Source: Epiperipatus broadwayi (Eukaryota; Onychophora; Udeonychophora; Euonychophora; Peripatidae). Taken from it: a stretch of DNA of 64,000 nucleotides. Positions 46,640 through 58,217 of the stretch are shown here, piece by piece. A model generated the notes under the pieces. The model saw nothing but the letters and a program-made list of their open reading frames with translations. It searched no databases and was not told the origin of the DNA. Where the stretch lies: contig JAQFVV010000017.1 of assembly GCA_028023455.1 (NCBI GenBank), forward strand, positions 7,352,985 through 7,416,984, read 5' to 3'. Numbering within the stretch: position 1 is the stretch's first letter; each line of letters starts with the position of its first letter. The position numbers and the translations under genes are program-made.

Positions 46640-47210
46640 TATTGTTTGAAAAGTTGTCACTTGTTATTACCCAGGCTTCTTTTATTGTTCAGAAACATTA
46701 CCAAATTCACCATTTCCTTTATTTTGCTGTAATATCTTATATAAATGCAAATTTATTCACTACTTTGAACATGTTTAGCAAAAATCTTTTATTGTATCTA
46801 TATCCATACACAATCTTACATTTCAACTGTTCTGCAGTCTTCTTCAGAACCAATTTTATTTTAAATTTTTGTAAAAATTCAAAGTAAAGTTGGCTCTAAA
46901 GTAGACTGCAGGACAGTCAAAATGTAAGATTGTGTATAAAAAAATTTAAAGTAAAATTGGCTCTGAAGAAGATTGCAGAACAGTCAAAATGAAAGATTGT
47001 GTATGCATATAGATAGATATTACTTTAAAAAAAATTTAAGTAAAATTGGCTCTGAAGACTGCAGGACAGTCAAAACATAAGATTGTGAATGTATATTTTT
47101 TACTTTAAAAAAAAAATAAATGAAATTGGCTCTGAAGAAGACTGCAGAAAAATCAAGACATAAGATTGTATATGCATATAGATACAACAAAAGGTTTGAC
47201 TAAAAAGTGT
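46640..47210. repeat. Family C hairpin repeat cluster, about 110-bp units
   Basis: One minus copy (about 46790-46860) and four plus copies (from 46880, 46950, 47035 and 47115) of a unit with AATTGGCTCTGAAGAAGACT, GCAGGACAGTC, AAAATG and TAAGATTGTGTATGCATATA. The CTGAAGA-hairpin-GAAA arrangement resembles a hammerhead core with one extra A before stem II; GAAA survives only in the minus copy and is AAAA or similar elsewhere. No good stem I complement is visible, so a ribozyme call is weak. Confidence 0.7.
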
Positions 47211-48094
47211 TCAAAGTAGTAGATAAATTGCATTTCTTTGATTTTCCACTTTCTGTTCTCTCCATATATATAATTTTTGCTTTTAATAACTCAAATTTAT
47301 GGCTAGTTTTTGTTCATGGTTGGGGAACATTGATGAATATTTTTTATTTTTAAGGACTCTGTTGAATAAACACATGTTAATACTGTGAATAGCTAATTAA
47401 TCACTACTAATATATTAATATCAAGAATGCTTGAGTCATATTACTATGAGCCTATAAATATAATATATATGCCATAATGAAAGCATTATAGGCAGTAACA
47501 AAGTTGAATATTTAAAAATCTACCTGTATGTGTTCATTAACAGTCGTTTATTAATCATCCAATTGAATCCATGGATGACAGTCTTATATATAATAATTAT
47601 ATTACTAAGAATAAGAGATATTTAGATTTTATTTTAAATAATGATACTAAAATATATTTGGCTTATTGATTTAAATGTAAATAGAAATATTTAATTTGAT
47701 AACAAACAAAATAGATTTTTGTAATCTTAATAATGGAAAGGTCACAGGTTATGGATGAAGTTTTAAAATAAGGTGGGCATACATTACTTTTAAAACTATT
47801 GAACTATTTTAGGAATAGTTGAGCCACTTGAATTTAAAAATATATCAGGTGTTAAAATTTATAAAAATATGGGGGATAGAGAAAATCTAGCATTAATATG
47901 GAGGTGGTTGTTGTCCATTTTATTAAAAGTACTTTCAGGCATTGTTTAAATAGAGTAGTTTGTCATAGATATGCAGATCCAGAGGTTTAGGGTAAAGTGG
48001 TTTTTGTTACCAGTCAAATTTGAAAGAAGTGTCATGAGAAAAATTGTGATCTATATATTTTTTACTGTTTTGGTTAATGGTGGAAAAAGGTATA
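47211..48094. other. Anonymous AT-rich DNA
   Basis: Nothing recognised. Confidence 0.5.
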
Positions 48095-48355
48095 TAGTTT
48101 TATTGTCTGGAAGTTCATAAGAAATTCGAGCACCAAATCTGTGAGTGCCAGAATTGATCATAGGACTACCCAATTCCAAATCAGCTGCTCTACCAACTGC
48201 ACCAAAGCATGCAGGAGTAAATAGATATATCACTTCATTGCTCAGGAGTACATAAGAAGTTCAAGTATCAAACCTGTGAGTACCAGAACCGATCGTGGAA
48301 CCTCCCGATCTTAAGTCAGATCTATATCAACTGTGCCAAACCACACAGGCCTGGT
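48095..48355 (-). repeat. Two tandem tRNA-derived SINE copies (family S)
   Basis: Minus-strand heads at about 48225 (TTTGGTGCAGTTGGTAGAGC) and 48348 (TTTGGCACAGTTGATATAGA) are tRNA-like with A-box; both continue AGTCCTATGATC- or TTCCACGATCGGTTCTGG-like blocks and CTCACAG. The first copy is the best in the window. Copies are direct and separated by only a few bases. Confidence 0.65.
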
Positions 48356-49434
48356 TAATCAAGAAAATGTGCTACAATCAGTGTTTAATAATAATTGGGA
48401 AATTTTATTGATATTATACAGTTGTTAGATGGCCCTATGAGAGGAAGCTTATTATATAACATGTAGTAGAAATTTGAGACATTTGAAATAAAATTATTTT
48501 TGATTTGCACTACTTCTATCCCCACTCCAATTTTTATGATAGTGTTCTTATCTTTAAAACAACTTATAGGTAATTTCATAAAGCAAGCATCAAGATGCAA
48601 TATAAATCTAATTAACAGGTTTTTAATTTGGAATTTTAAAAAAGCCCAAAACTTCATCTAATGGTTGTGCTATTTTTGCCAGTTCTAAAGTATAAACTAC
48701 TGAATGTTTATAATTCTTAGATGCTGTCTATGAATAATTCGGGGGGGAGGGGGTAATGTTAAAAGAACTCACTGTTTTAAAGTCAATGATTATTATCAGA
48801 GAGAATGTGGATAATTAAATAGTGTGGTTGCTTTTTGAATATAAAACTAAGCTTGGACATTGGGATCCAATGGCAGTTATTTTGCAAAATGTATTACATG
48901 GGGATGGGACATAAACTTTCTATTGACATGCATAGCATAATGGCATTGAAAAATACAAAGGCAAGATCGTAAGTTGAATTGGTATGTTTTCTGCTTACGA
49001 GGCTACAATTATAAAAAGCAATAGATAATTTGAAAAATTATGATGAACTTACGTATAGTTTTCGTAGCAGAAGCAACAGAAATTTATCTCAAAGACAGAC
49101 TAAAGAATAGCAATACTGGTTGCTTTCATTGGAAGTTGTAGTTTAGAATAGATTCAATTACAATTAAATGACATAATGAAGTCTTTAAAAAAATTGCTAT
49201 ATTACTAGTTAGAAAACATCAATCATCAATAAGTAGATGTCAGAAAAGCAAAAATTAACACAATATTTGTGGTTATATTGTACTTCATGAAATGGTCTAT
49301 ATAATCACTACAATCTCTAACTTTTTGTTCTTTTTAATCACTTCTTTTCCTTTTATTTAAGATGACTAATTCATTTAGAAATCATAGCTAATGGTTAGAC
49401 GATGACAATAATATAAGAATTATTAAACCACTAA
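48356..49434. other. Anonymous AT-rich DNA
   Basis: A G-rich patch (GGGGGGGAGGGGG) at about 48740; otherwise nothing recognised. Confidence 0.5.
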
Positions 49435-50145
49435 ACATCACATGATCACCATTTCTTATGTTTGCTCAAGCTGTTAAAAACAGACACAAAACTCTCCATA
49501 CAGCAATGCCGCTAAGTGCAAGCAGAATAATCAATAGATGCAAGAAGATCTGTGCATAAAATCTCTATCTAGTGCCTATTCATACAATATCCCCAGACTA
49601 GTTTCTAACTTATGGCTTTCATCAGTATGGAGCATTAGATCTGAGAGTTTTGTACTTAGAACTTAGGATCTAATGCAATCCTCTAGTCGGTTTTAACAGC
49701 TTGAGCAAGCATAAGAAATAGTTATCATGTGATGTTAGTGGATTAATACCAATCCTTCCCAACAGGATAATAGTGACTACGGTTATTAAAGAACTAAAGA
49801 CACTAAAATGTATAGATATTAAACTGAGTTCAAATCTATATGACTATATAAGTGAAGAGCTTGGATTAAAAATACTATTGTGCTTTCAGTTTTAGACTCA
49901 TAGCTTTATAGTTAACTAAAAAGGTAAAAAGGTGGTTGCCAGAGGGTTCAATTAGATCCTAAGATCTAGGTGCCATGCTCTCAGATCCAAGGTTCTTCAC
50001 AGAAGAAAGTTACAAGATAGAAACCAGTCTGGGAATATTGGATGAGTAGGCACTACATAAGTATTTTGATGCACAAACCTTCTTGCATCCATTGATTATT
50101 AAAGCTTGCACTGGGTGGCATTGTTATATGAAGAGAATTGCTTGT
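49435..50145. mobile_element. Family A repeat, long inverted copy
   Basis: Starts ACATCACATGATCACCATTT (49436), terminal word AAAACTCTCCATACAG, minus-strand ribozyme segment near 49575-49640 (CTGATGA and GAAAC kept; stem II AAGCC/AAGTT weakened), then the distal family end, then a plus arm to 50145 with a decayed core (CAGAAGA). It shows that the complete family unit is about 350 bp per arm. Confidence 0.75.
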
Positions 50146-50368
50146 GTTGAAACTTGTTTCCATTAACTGTTTTCATATTTATATATATTTATGTAATTTT
50201 TATTGAATGTCAGTTTAAAGATCAGAATTTTGAATTTGACACAAAGCCTGAGGAAATGGAAGATTCTGAAATTATATCTCTGTACTTTTATATCTCAGTT
50301 AAATTTGTTAATTGTTAACTGGAATAAGAGTTTGGTGATATTATATAAAATTCATTATATATACACAG

Positions 50369-50540
50369 AAGCAAAACTCTCCATACAGTATTGCCACTCA
50401 GTGCAAGCCAGAGTAATCAATGGATGCCAGAAGGTTTGTGCATAAAATCCCCATCTAGTTCCTACTCATCCAATATCCCCAGACTAGTTTCTGGCTTGTG
50501 GCCTTCGTCAGTGAGAAGTGGTGATCATGTGATGCTTGAT
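50369..50540. mobile_element. Family A single arm with ribozyme core
   Basis: AAAACTCTCCATACAGTATT to CTTCGTCAGTGAGAAG, then directly the distal end GTGATCATGTGATGCTTGAT. Only one arm is present, unlike most copies. It directly precedes the Penelope-like ORF fragment. Confidence 0.8.
50468..50517 (-). ncRNA. Hammerhead ribozyme-like motif (family A, minus)
   Basis: On the minus strand: core CTGACGA (50511-50505), stem II GGC/GCC with CACAA loop flanked by an A-A mismatch, GAAA, stem III ACTAGT, C (GTC triplet), then TGGGGA pairing with TTCTCA upstream of the core (two G-U pairs). The outer block of stem I is truncated by the repeat junction. Confidence 0.55.
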
Positions 50541-51300
50541 CATTACATCTACCTAAACAAGATGTTTTAAATTGTGCTTTTTGTAAAAAAGTGAAGCTTA
50601 GTATTATTAGAAAAGGACTAGTATCCTTCCTGCACAGAAATCATGGACTATGTAAATTTGAAGCCGACCACAAAAAGTACCTCACAAATTATATTAAAGA
50701 ACTGGAAGATGTTGGATTTTCACACAACATTATCTACAAAAAGATTAGGCAATTTCAAACTAAGCTACAAACTGACACAATGAGAAACAATAAACCAAGA
50801 ATGCTGCTACCTTGCATACCATCAATTGCTAGGAAATATTATAAAAGATTTGCTGAGTCCTTTGAATTAGGATTCCACACCTCACCTTCAACAAACAGAA
50901 TGATAAAGAATACCAAAGACAAAATACTTTCTGATCAAATAGCCCCAGCAGTTTACAAAATTTCATGCCCAACCAATGGATGTGGAGCAGCATATTATGG
51001 AGAGACCCATGCCAACATCACCACCAGAACATCTCAATATCATTATTTATACAGGAGAGCCCTAAATAACACTGAAAACAAATCCATATTCTTTGAGCAT
51101 CAAAAACAACAGGCCATGTGTTCAAACCCATTATGGCAAGGGCAGTGTGCACTGAATCTAATGATATGAAATGAAAGATAAAGGAGACATGCTTTATTGC
51201 AAATGACAACTATGCAATAAACCTAAAAGAATCATGCTTTGCAATCTCCAGAAATGATCTTTATGAAAGAAAACTTTGAATAAATTTTGCATAAATTACC
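50540..51300 (+). pseudogene. Penelope-like element fragment, C-terminal RT region and GIY-YIG
   Basis: A single open frame runs from about 50540 to 51169 and then continues broken to about 51300. It contains SFLHRNHGLCKFEADHKKYL, a YIKELEDVGF-type helix, PRMLLPCIPSIARKYYKRF (the linker after the RT thumb) and a nuclease-like AVYKISCPTNGCGAAYYGET block (about 50953-51008), corresponding to Y-K-I-x-C...C-x-x-x-Y-I-G-E-T, then R and a FFEH histidine. It is less decayed than the element at 1860-4110 and of a different subfamily. The RT palm is absent, so it is 5'-truncated. Confidence 0.85.
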
Positions 51301-52004
51301 GCTAAACTTCACTTAAAATCTCAATGTAAGATGACACTCCCAAAATAGGCTATGAATATGAAGACTTAATTCTCTGAAAGCGCTCAGCCGTATAATTCTT
51401 TTCTAGTAATACTAAGCTTCAATTTTTTGCATAAAGTGCAATTTAAAACTTACCACTCAAAGGTGAAGTAAAAAACAAGGGTTTTATTGCAACTAAACAA
51501 GATATATGTAAATTGTATTCATAGAAATATTCAACATAAGTTAACTTTATAGAAAATTTGCAAATCATGATAGACATACAATACTCAAATGAACATGGTT
51601 TATAGAGACATGATGTGGAACTTCTTAGTCATAATAGTGAATAAATATCTCTATATCATATACAGTAATTTTTATTTTCATTTGATTATAATTATTTTGA
51701 TACTCTATACTATAATTGATGAAAAACATGCCACATGAAGGATCTCATAAACATACTTTAGTTTTATTTCAAGTTAAAAGTGAGAGTATGAAAAATATAA
51801 AAGTTGCCCAGTATATGCCCAATAATATATGAACGTGGCCTTATCATATCATCAATGACTACTATAATGAAGGATGTTTATCATATAGGGGGTGTAAACA
51901 ATATCTGTCTGTTATTAAAAGAATACAGTATTTAAACTACTCAAAATATTTAGAAAGAAGATGAAAAACAAATCCATGTATATAAAGTGGATCAAATTAC
52001 ACAT
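51301..52004. other. AT-rich DNA without recognisable feature
   Basis: Nothing recognised. Confidence 0.5.
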
Positions 52005-52195
52005 GCAAATCAGAAGCCATATATATATAAAAGACATATTTTGCGGGTTCATCCGTGTTAAAATATTTTAAATATTGATATATATATATATATGTTTCAG
52101 AAGCCATACACATATACATTTCAGAAGTCATACATACATATGTTTCAGAAGCCATACATATATATGTTTCAGAATTCATCTCTCTCTATATATGT
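52005..52195. repeat. Short tandem repeat, about 32-bp units
   Basis: TTTCAGAA-CCATACATATATA recurs five times (52007, 52096, 52119, 52144, 52168) with TA-rich spacers. Confidence 0.8.
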
Positions 52196-52319
52196 TTAAA
52201 TAAACAGAGGAGTGATGGATATGAACAAAAAAGGGGAAAGTTTAACTCTTAGTAATATTCACATCTTCCATTATATTGTAAAAACAAATAAATTTGTACT
52301 AAGAATTTACCAACAGTCC

Positions 52320-52430
52320 TGCGTGGTTTGAGAGGGTCTGACTTGGTTTGGTGGAGTGTCTGACTTGGAATCAGGACATACCATGATCGATTCTGATTTT
52401 CGCAAGTCTAGCATTCAAACTTGGGCAATA
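52320..52430 (+). repeat. tRNA-derived SINE (family S), plus strand
   Basis: Head GGTTTGGTGGAGTGTCTGAC, then TTGGAATCAGGACATACCAT, GATCGATTCTGATTTTCGCA and CAAACTTGGGCAATAA, the same order as the minus copies at 38045 and 48095. A partial duplicate of the head precedes it at 52322. Confidence 0.55.
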
Positions 52431-53930
52431 ATGCCATATGTCTGTTTTTTTTTGTGTGTGTGTGTACCAACACTTTACACTCTGCCTGGGACAAGAATAA
52501 GGACACGTTGCTCTCTCAATTAACCATTAATCTTTGTAATTGGAAAAAAAGCTTACATTTGAGAAACATTTTTTTAGCCAACAGAAAAATTTATACTTCA
52601 CTTTGGATTCGAGTTTTATGATGGTTTCCTCCGACTAGTATAGTGTTAAACTCAACCATTATTTTATAAACTGCGATAACTCCCAACACCGATATTTTTG
52701 AAGCCGCTTGGCCACATGTCCATTACTGTCTAATCTCTAGTGAGCTGTATTTTCTGCTTTCTATTTTATTATAAATATTTTTAATAATAGTATAAGTCAC
52801 TGAATGCCATTGAAAATATTTATTATGGTATTCTTTGATTTTTTTTTTTAAACTAAAATATCTGTATATATATTTCCCCTTTAAATTAAAATATCTGTAC
52901 ATATATTTTTCCTTGCATAAAGTTCCTTCGAAAACTAATAAATGAAATACAATAATAACATAGCTTCTTACATTTGAAAAATATTAAGAACTTTAATTAT
53001 AATCTTTTCTGTAAGCGCCTTTCTCAAAACAAAACGTTACCTGTAATTTAATACACTGCACAGGCTTACACACATCTGCACACATAATGTAATATATAAG
53101 GGATTCGAACTTAGACTTTCATACGACCCTCAACTCTACATGCCATCTCATATTTCTGACCCAACTTAAACATTTTCTTATATATATTGTATTTTGAGTT
53201 TAATGTTTTCTCTTTGAAATAGGTGCGTATTAAGGTTAAAGTTGTTAATGTTTCTCCATGTAAGAAGCTGTATTATTACTGTATTTAAGCTATCACACCC
53301 TATTTTAAAAGAACATCACTTTTTGATTGAAATATTGGGTTTCTCCTCTCATATTATTTTTTATAATTCATTTTCTTTTACCGGAATGTTTTCTATTTTG
53401 AGAATGTATATAAATTAGTTAATACGTAGTTTTAAAATAAAATAACTATGAAAATGCGTAATAATAGGAAATATTGTTTTCTGCTAAAAATCTATTTTAA
53501 AATACAAAGCTAACTTTAACCTTCTTTTGCCGGAATAATTGATAATTGCTATTATTATTTGCATATTACTTTCCGTTTACAACAATTCTATCTTTTGTAA
53601 ATATTGAATCTAATTGACACAGAAAAAAATATTTTATCGACTGTACCTGATGTTTACGGATCTACAAAACATCACACCCTAAGAGTTTAGTCACAATTGT
53701 ATGATGTAATTTTTAAATAGCACTATATAAACAAATAAATGAAAGTAACACAAGTAGGTTAGTGTAAATAGCAGGTAAGAACAGGTAACATTAATTTCAT
53801 CACAATAAATAATTACATAAAAAGTTTACTGTTAATAATTATAAACTTATTAAATTTGATTTTAATAAAAAATTATTAATAAAACAAATGAAAACAAGTT
53901 TTTAATTTGCTGTTATTTTTGATTTCTTAC
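52431..53930. other. AT-rich DNA upstream of the protease gene
   Basis: A family B outer-end fragment (TTAGACTTTCATACGACCC, 53109-53165) is the only repeat recognised. A promoter or upstream non-coding exon of the protease gene should lie here or further upstream, but none can be pointed to. Confidence 0.5.
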
Positions 53931-53932
53931 AG

Positions 53933-54018
53933 AGATTTTGCAGTCATGTGGAATATCATTCTTCTTTTGTTTATTTCATCTTTAAAATGTATCGCTGCTC
54001 AAGTCGCTCTACCCTCAG
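53933..54018 (+). CDS. Secreted S1 serine protease, exon with signal peptide (partial gene)
   Basis: The CDS starts at ATG 53946. The exon is preceded by a good 3' splice site (pyrimidine-rich TTTTGATTTCTTACAG ending at 53932), so a non-coding exon lies upstream. It ends at 54018 before GTAAGA. The coding part (73 nt) gives residues 1-24, MWNIILLLFISSLKCIAA then QVALPS: a signal peptide with hydrophobic core at 4-13 and likely cleavage after A18. Intron phase 1 matches the exon at 58218, which completes codon 25 as Val. Product is the zymogen of a secreted chymotrypsin-fold protease. Upstream promoter not seen. Confidence 0.85.
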
Positions 54019-54283
54019 GTAAGATTTAACAATCATGACGCTACTTAATTATCGTGAAACCGTCAGTACGATAAATAAATAAATATTTTCTCTTACTCTT
54101 CATTATAATTAATTTGTATAGAATATGAAAACAGTTTATCGAATCATTAACTATAATATTTATTTCTAGAAAATTAAATGTTCAAATTGTCAGTAAGTAT
54201 GTGTAAGTGTAGTCTTTATAGATTAGACACAAGCGTAGTTTTTATTGGTCAAACGCAAGCGTAGTTTTTATTGGTCAAACGCC
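54019..54283. other. Start of protease intron
   Basis: AT-rich intronic sequence; a 20-bp direct repeat (GCGTAGTTTTTATTGGTCAA) occurs at about 54232 and 54260. Confidence 0.6.
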
Positions 54284-54365
54284 CTTCACAGTTTGGTATA
54301 GCGGATAAAGCATTCGACATCGGATCGGAAGGTCCCGGGCTCGATCCTGGTGCTGAGCAATAAAA
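54284..54365 (+). repeat. tRNA-Arg(TCG)-like sequence, tRNA pseudogene or SINE head
   Basis: A-box TTTGGTATAGCGGATAAAGC, an anticodon arm TTCGA-CATCGGA-TCGGA with five pairs and anticodon TCG, and a B-box-like GGGCTCGATCC. The T loop is one base short and the acceptor ends do not pair, so it is not a functional tRNA. It sits in the first protease intron. Confidence 0.6.
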
Positions 54366-55109
54366 CTATTAACATTTTTTTTAAAATTATTGGTTAGATA
54401 ATGCTACTTCGTAAACGACTCCAATCAAACAGCAACTCACGAATTCTTTACTTTTAACAAGAAATTGCAAATTTTAAGTTATGTATATGTATATAATTTA
54501 TTAGTAATGTCTTCATATCGCTGGATTCCAAATAGAACTGTATTTCTTTTAGTCTTACTCTAATTCAAGTCTTACGGACGAATTCTCAAAGTAGAATTAT
54601 TTTATCAAATAACTCCCGTATGTACTTTTATTCATTATAATTTTACTTTATGTTTACCAATAAAGGTCATGGTCGACGATTCATCTGAGTAACTCAGCAT
54701 GACTGGGGGGGGGACAAATGCCTTCTGCACCCTCTTTCAAAAAGCAGGAACAGCAAAGATTATTGCTTTTATTCGCTAATGTCAGTTGTTAAGGAGGGTT
54801 CCATCAATGGAATTATAAATACTCGTTTGCCTTCAAAGCCATGGAACATATTTCTCTTTTTTAAATAATCGAATAGTTATCTAATTGATACGTTGAACTT
54901 TGATCCAAAACTTTTACTTCTCAAAATCTCAATCTATTACCGTGTACTTGATTGTCAGACACAGATATTTAAAAGATGAAAATTAAATAAAATTGCTTAA
55001 AAAGTGCAAAAGGAAAAGTTATTAAAACTGGGCAATGAAGTAAAAATACTGTCAGAGGGGGGGGATATATTGGAAACAATCTTCAATAAATTAATGTTTT
55101 TCCATATGT

Positions 55110-55205
55110 CATAGCATCGGCCGGACGCGAACCCACAACCGTCTGCAACCAACTACTTGCTTGCATGGCGGCTGCGATACCTCTCGGCTAACAACGCAAG
55201 ACTAA
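55110..55205 (-). repeat. tRNA-like SINE head (Ser/Leu-like)
   Basis: On the minus strand: GTTAGCCGAGAGGTATCGCA (A-box) and GTGGGTTCGCGTCCGG (B-box). It is more G+C-rich than its surroundings. The acceptor arm does not pair convincingly, so a SINE or tRNA pseudogene is more likely than a gene. Confidence 0.55.
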
Positions 55206-55689
55206 ATTAATGTTTTACCCTTAAAAATAGCAGCTTGACAGTTATTTGTAGTTAATTCTATTATCTGAAGTTATTCTCCTTGTTACCAACTACCGACTCC
55301 ATTCTTAGTCTTAGATGACCAAACAACTCTATTAGAATGTGATCAGATGACCTTTAAATAATGCTGTAAAGCTAATTTGCAAGAAATCAAGCTTTATTTC
55401 ATGTATTAGACAAAATTCTAAAAAGTTGAAGAAAACACTATATTATGTTGAGTCCATGGATTCTTTAAATATGGTAAGGGTTAGTGAGTAGTGTATCTTC
55501 AGCAATATTTAAGAATACCTCTGGTTTAGTTATAGGTCCCTATTATTTTGATTGCTGAATCTAATTCTAGAGAGATTTTAATGTAAATATACTACAGTAG
55601 CATAGAAAACAGTTCAGGGCATTAATTTAAAATTTGTTTCATTTAAAGCATCCCATTGAATATATATATGATCACCGATTCCTATATTT
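55206..55689. other. Intronic AT-rich DNA
   Basis: Nothing recognised. Confidence 0.5.
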
Positions 55690-55963
55690 ACATAAGCTAT
55701 TAAAACAGTAGCAAAGTCTCCATACACTAGTGCCACCCAGTGCAAGCCATAGTTATTAATTAATACTAAAAGATTTGTGCATAAAATCCTTATCTAATGA
55801 ACTTTATAAAATGGTAGCAATTTCTCCATATAGTAGTGCCATCTAGTGCAATCCATAGTAATCAAGGGATGATAGAAGGTTTGTGCATGAAATTCCTATC
55901 TAGTGAGTAGGCACTAGATAGGAATTTTATGCACAAATTGTCTATTGATTACTATGATTTACA
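55690..55963. mobile_element. Family A repeat, rearranged copy
   Basis: AGTCTCCATACACTAGTGCC (55711) and a second partial left arm (TTTCTCCATATAGTAGTGCC, 55819) followed by an inverted arm (GTAGGCACTAGATAGGAATT, 55905). The core ribozyme region is deleted at the junction GAAATTCCTATCTAGTGAGT. Confidence 0.7.
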
Positions 55964-56600
55964 CAAGGTGGGATGATTGTGTTAGTAGGATTGTTAAGTG
56001 TTATAGTCGTAAGGAATGGGATAAAAGAATAGATTCATTAATAAAAAATCGGAAGTTAGAGAGATGGAGAAATAGTATGGAGAGTAAAAAGAGTTTAAGT
56101 ATATATAGAAGCAAACAGAACATTAGGTGTGAGTTAATGTATGATAATAGTAAGGAAAGTAGTTTATTGTTTAAGGCTCGAATGGGATCTTTAGCAACAA
56201 GGGAATATACACGTAAATGGAAAAATATGGGTGATTTAGTCTGTAAATTATGTAAAAAAGGAATAGAGAATATTAGGCATTTGTTAATTGAATGTAAATG
56301 CTTGAAAACAGAAAGGGTACATATAATGAAGTTATGGGAGAATAAATATGAACAAAGTGATTATACAGAAAGTTGGTTATTGGTTTTTATGCTGGGTTTG
56401 GGAAAAGATAAGGGGGATTTAGATATAAATGCCATAGAGTTGACAACGATTGTGTTATGGAAATGGGATGGAGTAGAATATGGGAAAACTTAGAGTGGGG
56501 AATGGAAAGGGGTTCAAAGTGGCTAACAGGTTTCTCTGGGCATAGTTGCTGAGATTCCTGACTCGTTTAAGGAGGAGTCACAGTGCATCACATCACATTA
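55964..56600 (+). pseudogene. LINE RT C-terminal segment with zinc-knuckle-like motif
   Basis: An open frame (to 56493) carries YDNSKESSLLFKARMGSLAT followed by REYTRKWKN and CKLCKKGIENIRHLLIEC (about 56239-56294; C-x2-C-x7-H-x4-C), the motif that closes many LINE reverse transcriptases. The rest of the RT is missing at the 5' side, as in typical 5'-truncated insertions, and the break coincides with the family A repeat. The following 100 bp (CACAGTGCATCACATCACAT) is probably 3' UTR. It lies within the first protease intron, in the same orientation as the gene. The frame is still open over 180 codons, so the insertion is fairly young. Confidence 0.8.
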
Positions 56601-57736
56601 CTGTTTTATCATTTAATGCAAATAAAAATGTCTATTCCAAAAATTTATTAAACATTACTATATTTTAATCTCATTAAAATTATTTCAATTAACCCTCTCC
56701 CTTTTTGATTTTGAACATTATATATAACCCATGAGCCAAAGTTAAATAAAAAGTTTTTCTAAAAAAAAAAAAAATGGAGAAATTAGACTTACTGATAAAG
56801 ATTTATCCTAAATTTGCTTTTGGAATAGTATTGGTAAGTTTTTATATGTTAACATCTATTAAACTCTTTAAATTTTTGAATTTTAAATATACTATTACAC
56901 ATTAAAAAATATTAGCATTAAAAAAACTTGCAATTAAATGAGTTGTTTTGTTTGACTACATGAAGCTATTCTTTAATAAAATTTGGGAATATCAATCAGA
57001 TATATGAAGTTTGGGCAATTGTTTTGGCTCAGGTGCTATTTTGTGGAAGTGGAGGGCCACATCAGGTGCCACTTTGTGGAAGCGGAGGTTAGTGAAGGGT
57101 TGCACTTTTTTTTCACGACACAATAAACACACTGCATTCAGTACCGATTTTATGTTTTTTCAGAAGGTTCATGGTTTCACTAAAGTTGTAATTTGTATAT
57201 TTACTGTTCAAAGACAAAATTGAAATTAACCAGATCAACTAGAAAAGCACTGCACATCATATCTACACTGTGCATGCATATTGATGTGGCCATCTTAGTG
57301 GAAAATATGAGATGAATCTTCGGTCGAGCATGGGAAGGAAATCACGGTTCAATGCATATTTTTCTGATTGTTTTGGTGGGTTGCATGTGGTCCATGGTCT
57401 GCTATTTTCCCACCCCTGAGATATATAATTTATATTTTTAATTCTTCCTATTACTAAATTACACCCCCCCCCCCGATGTAAATACTTCTGTCCAAGATAC
57501 ATTGGGAATAAGTTAGAGGGAGAAAAAACCAATGTAATGTTGGGCAATATTATTTTGTTTTCTTAAAAATACTATGTCAAATAAAAGATGGGAGTAAATT
57601 AAACAGAATTACTTCTGAAGATTTAGATAATTTAACAAAAGTATTTAAAATATATTATTTGATAATTATAAAAAAAAGGAAAACCTTTCAGATTTTTAAT
57701 ATAATTTTTTTAAAGAACTGCTTTTATTTGCTAAAA
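56601..57736. other. Intronic DNA, unrecognised
   Basis: A14 run near 56760 (perhaps the end of a retroposed copy) and a C12 run near 57464. Part 57000-57420 is less AT-rich (GGGCCACATCAGGTGCCAC near 57052, GGTCCATGGTCTGC near 57390) and may be an old hAT-like element (words such as GGTTGCATGTGGTCC) but its ends could not be set. Confidence 0.4.
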
Positions 57737-57880
57737 ATACATAGAGGGGATTTGAACCCAGACTTTCAAGCTCTCCCTAGTCATCTGCTTCATCTTATAT
57801 AACCAATACACACTGCCATATACATGCAAAAAAAATAAATGATCTCCAATATACGTATTTCATGCTAGGTATGTGTAAAT
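57737..57880 (-). repeat. Family B repeat, truncated
   Basis: GGGGATTTGAACCCAGACTTTC outer end, ACCAATACACACTGCC, then CCAATATACGTATTTCATGCT, ending exactly inside stem II of the hammerhead segment. Palindromic stem III ATACGTAT is kept (minus reading GAAATACGTATATTGG). Confidence 0.75.
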
Positions 57881-58217
57881 AGATGAAATATTGGTGATTA
57901 ATCCAGTCACAAAGGTTGATCCTTGATGATTATAGCCCATGATGCTATGTATGATTGCTTATAGGTTGCTTATTATTTACTTCAAATGCTGGTTCCTTGC
58001 TTGTTTTCTATGTTTAATAAAACAGTGATGCTAATTTCTCTTACACCATATTCTGTACTATTACTGTATATTGTAACCATCTATCCAATTCTTACTTTTA
58101 TTCAGTAAATGTTGTTTTTTAGTAAATTATGATTATAATTGCATTAAAATCTGTGTTAAAATAATTTTTTTACCCATAATAGTTGGTCTTGTAACACTTT
58201 TATTTTATGATTTTTAG
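57881..58217. other. End of first protease intron
   Basis: AT-rich; the last bases TTTTATTTTATGATTTTTAG form the 3' splice site of the next exon. Confidence 0.7.

Noticed and set aside
54284-54365. Functional tRNA-Arg(TCG) gene
   Set aside because: The anticodon arm is good but the acceptor stem does not pair and the T loop is short; SINE head or pseudogene is more likely.
57263-57547. 94-codon minus-strand frame with GWENSRPWTTCNPPK
   Set aside because: No recognisable domain, single short frame in a probable old transposon within an intron.
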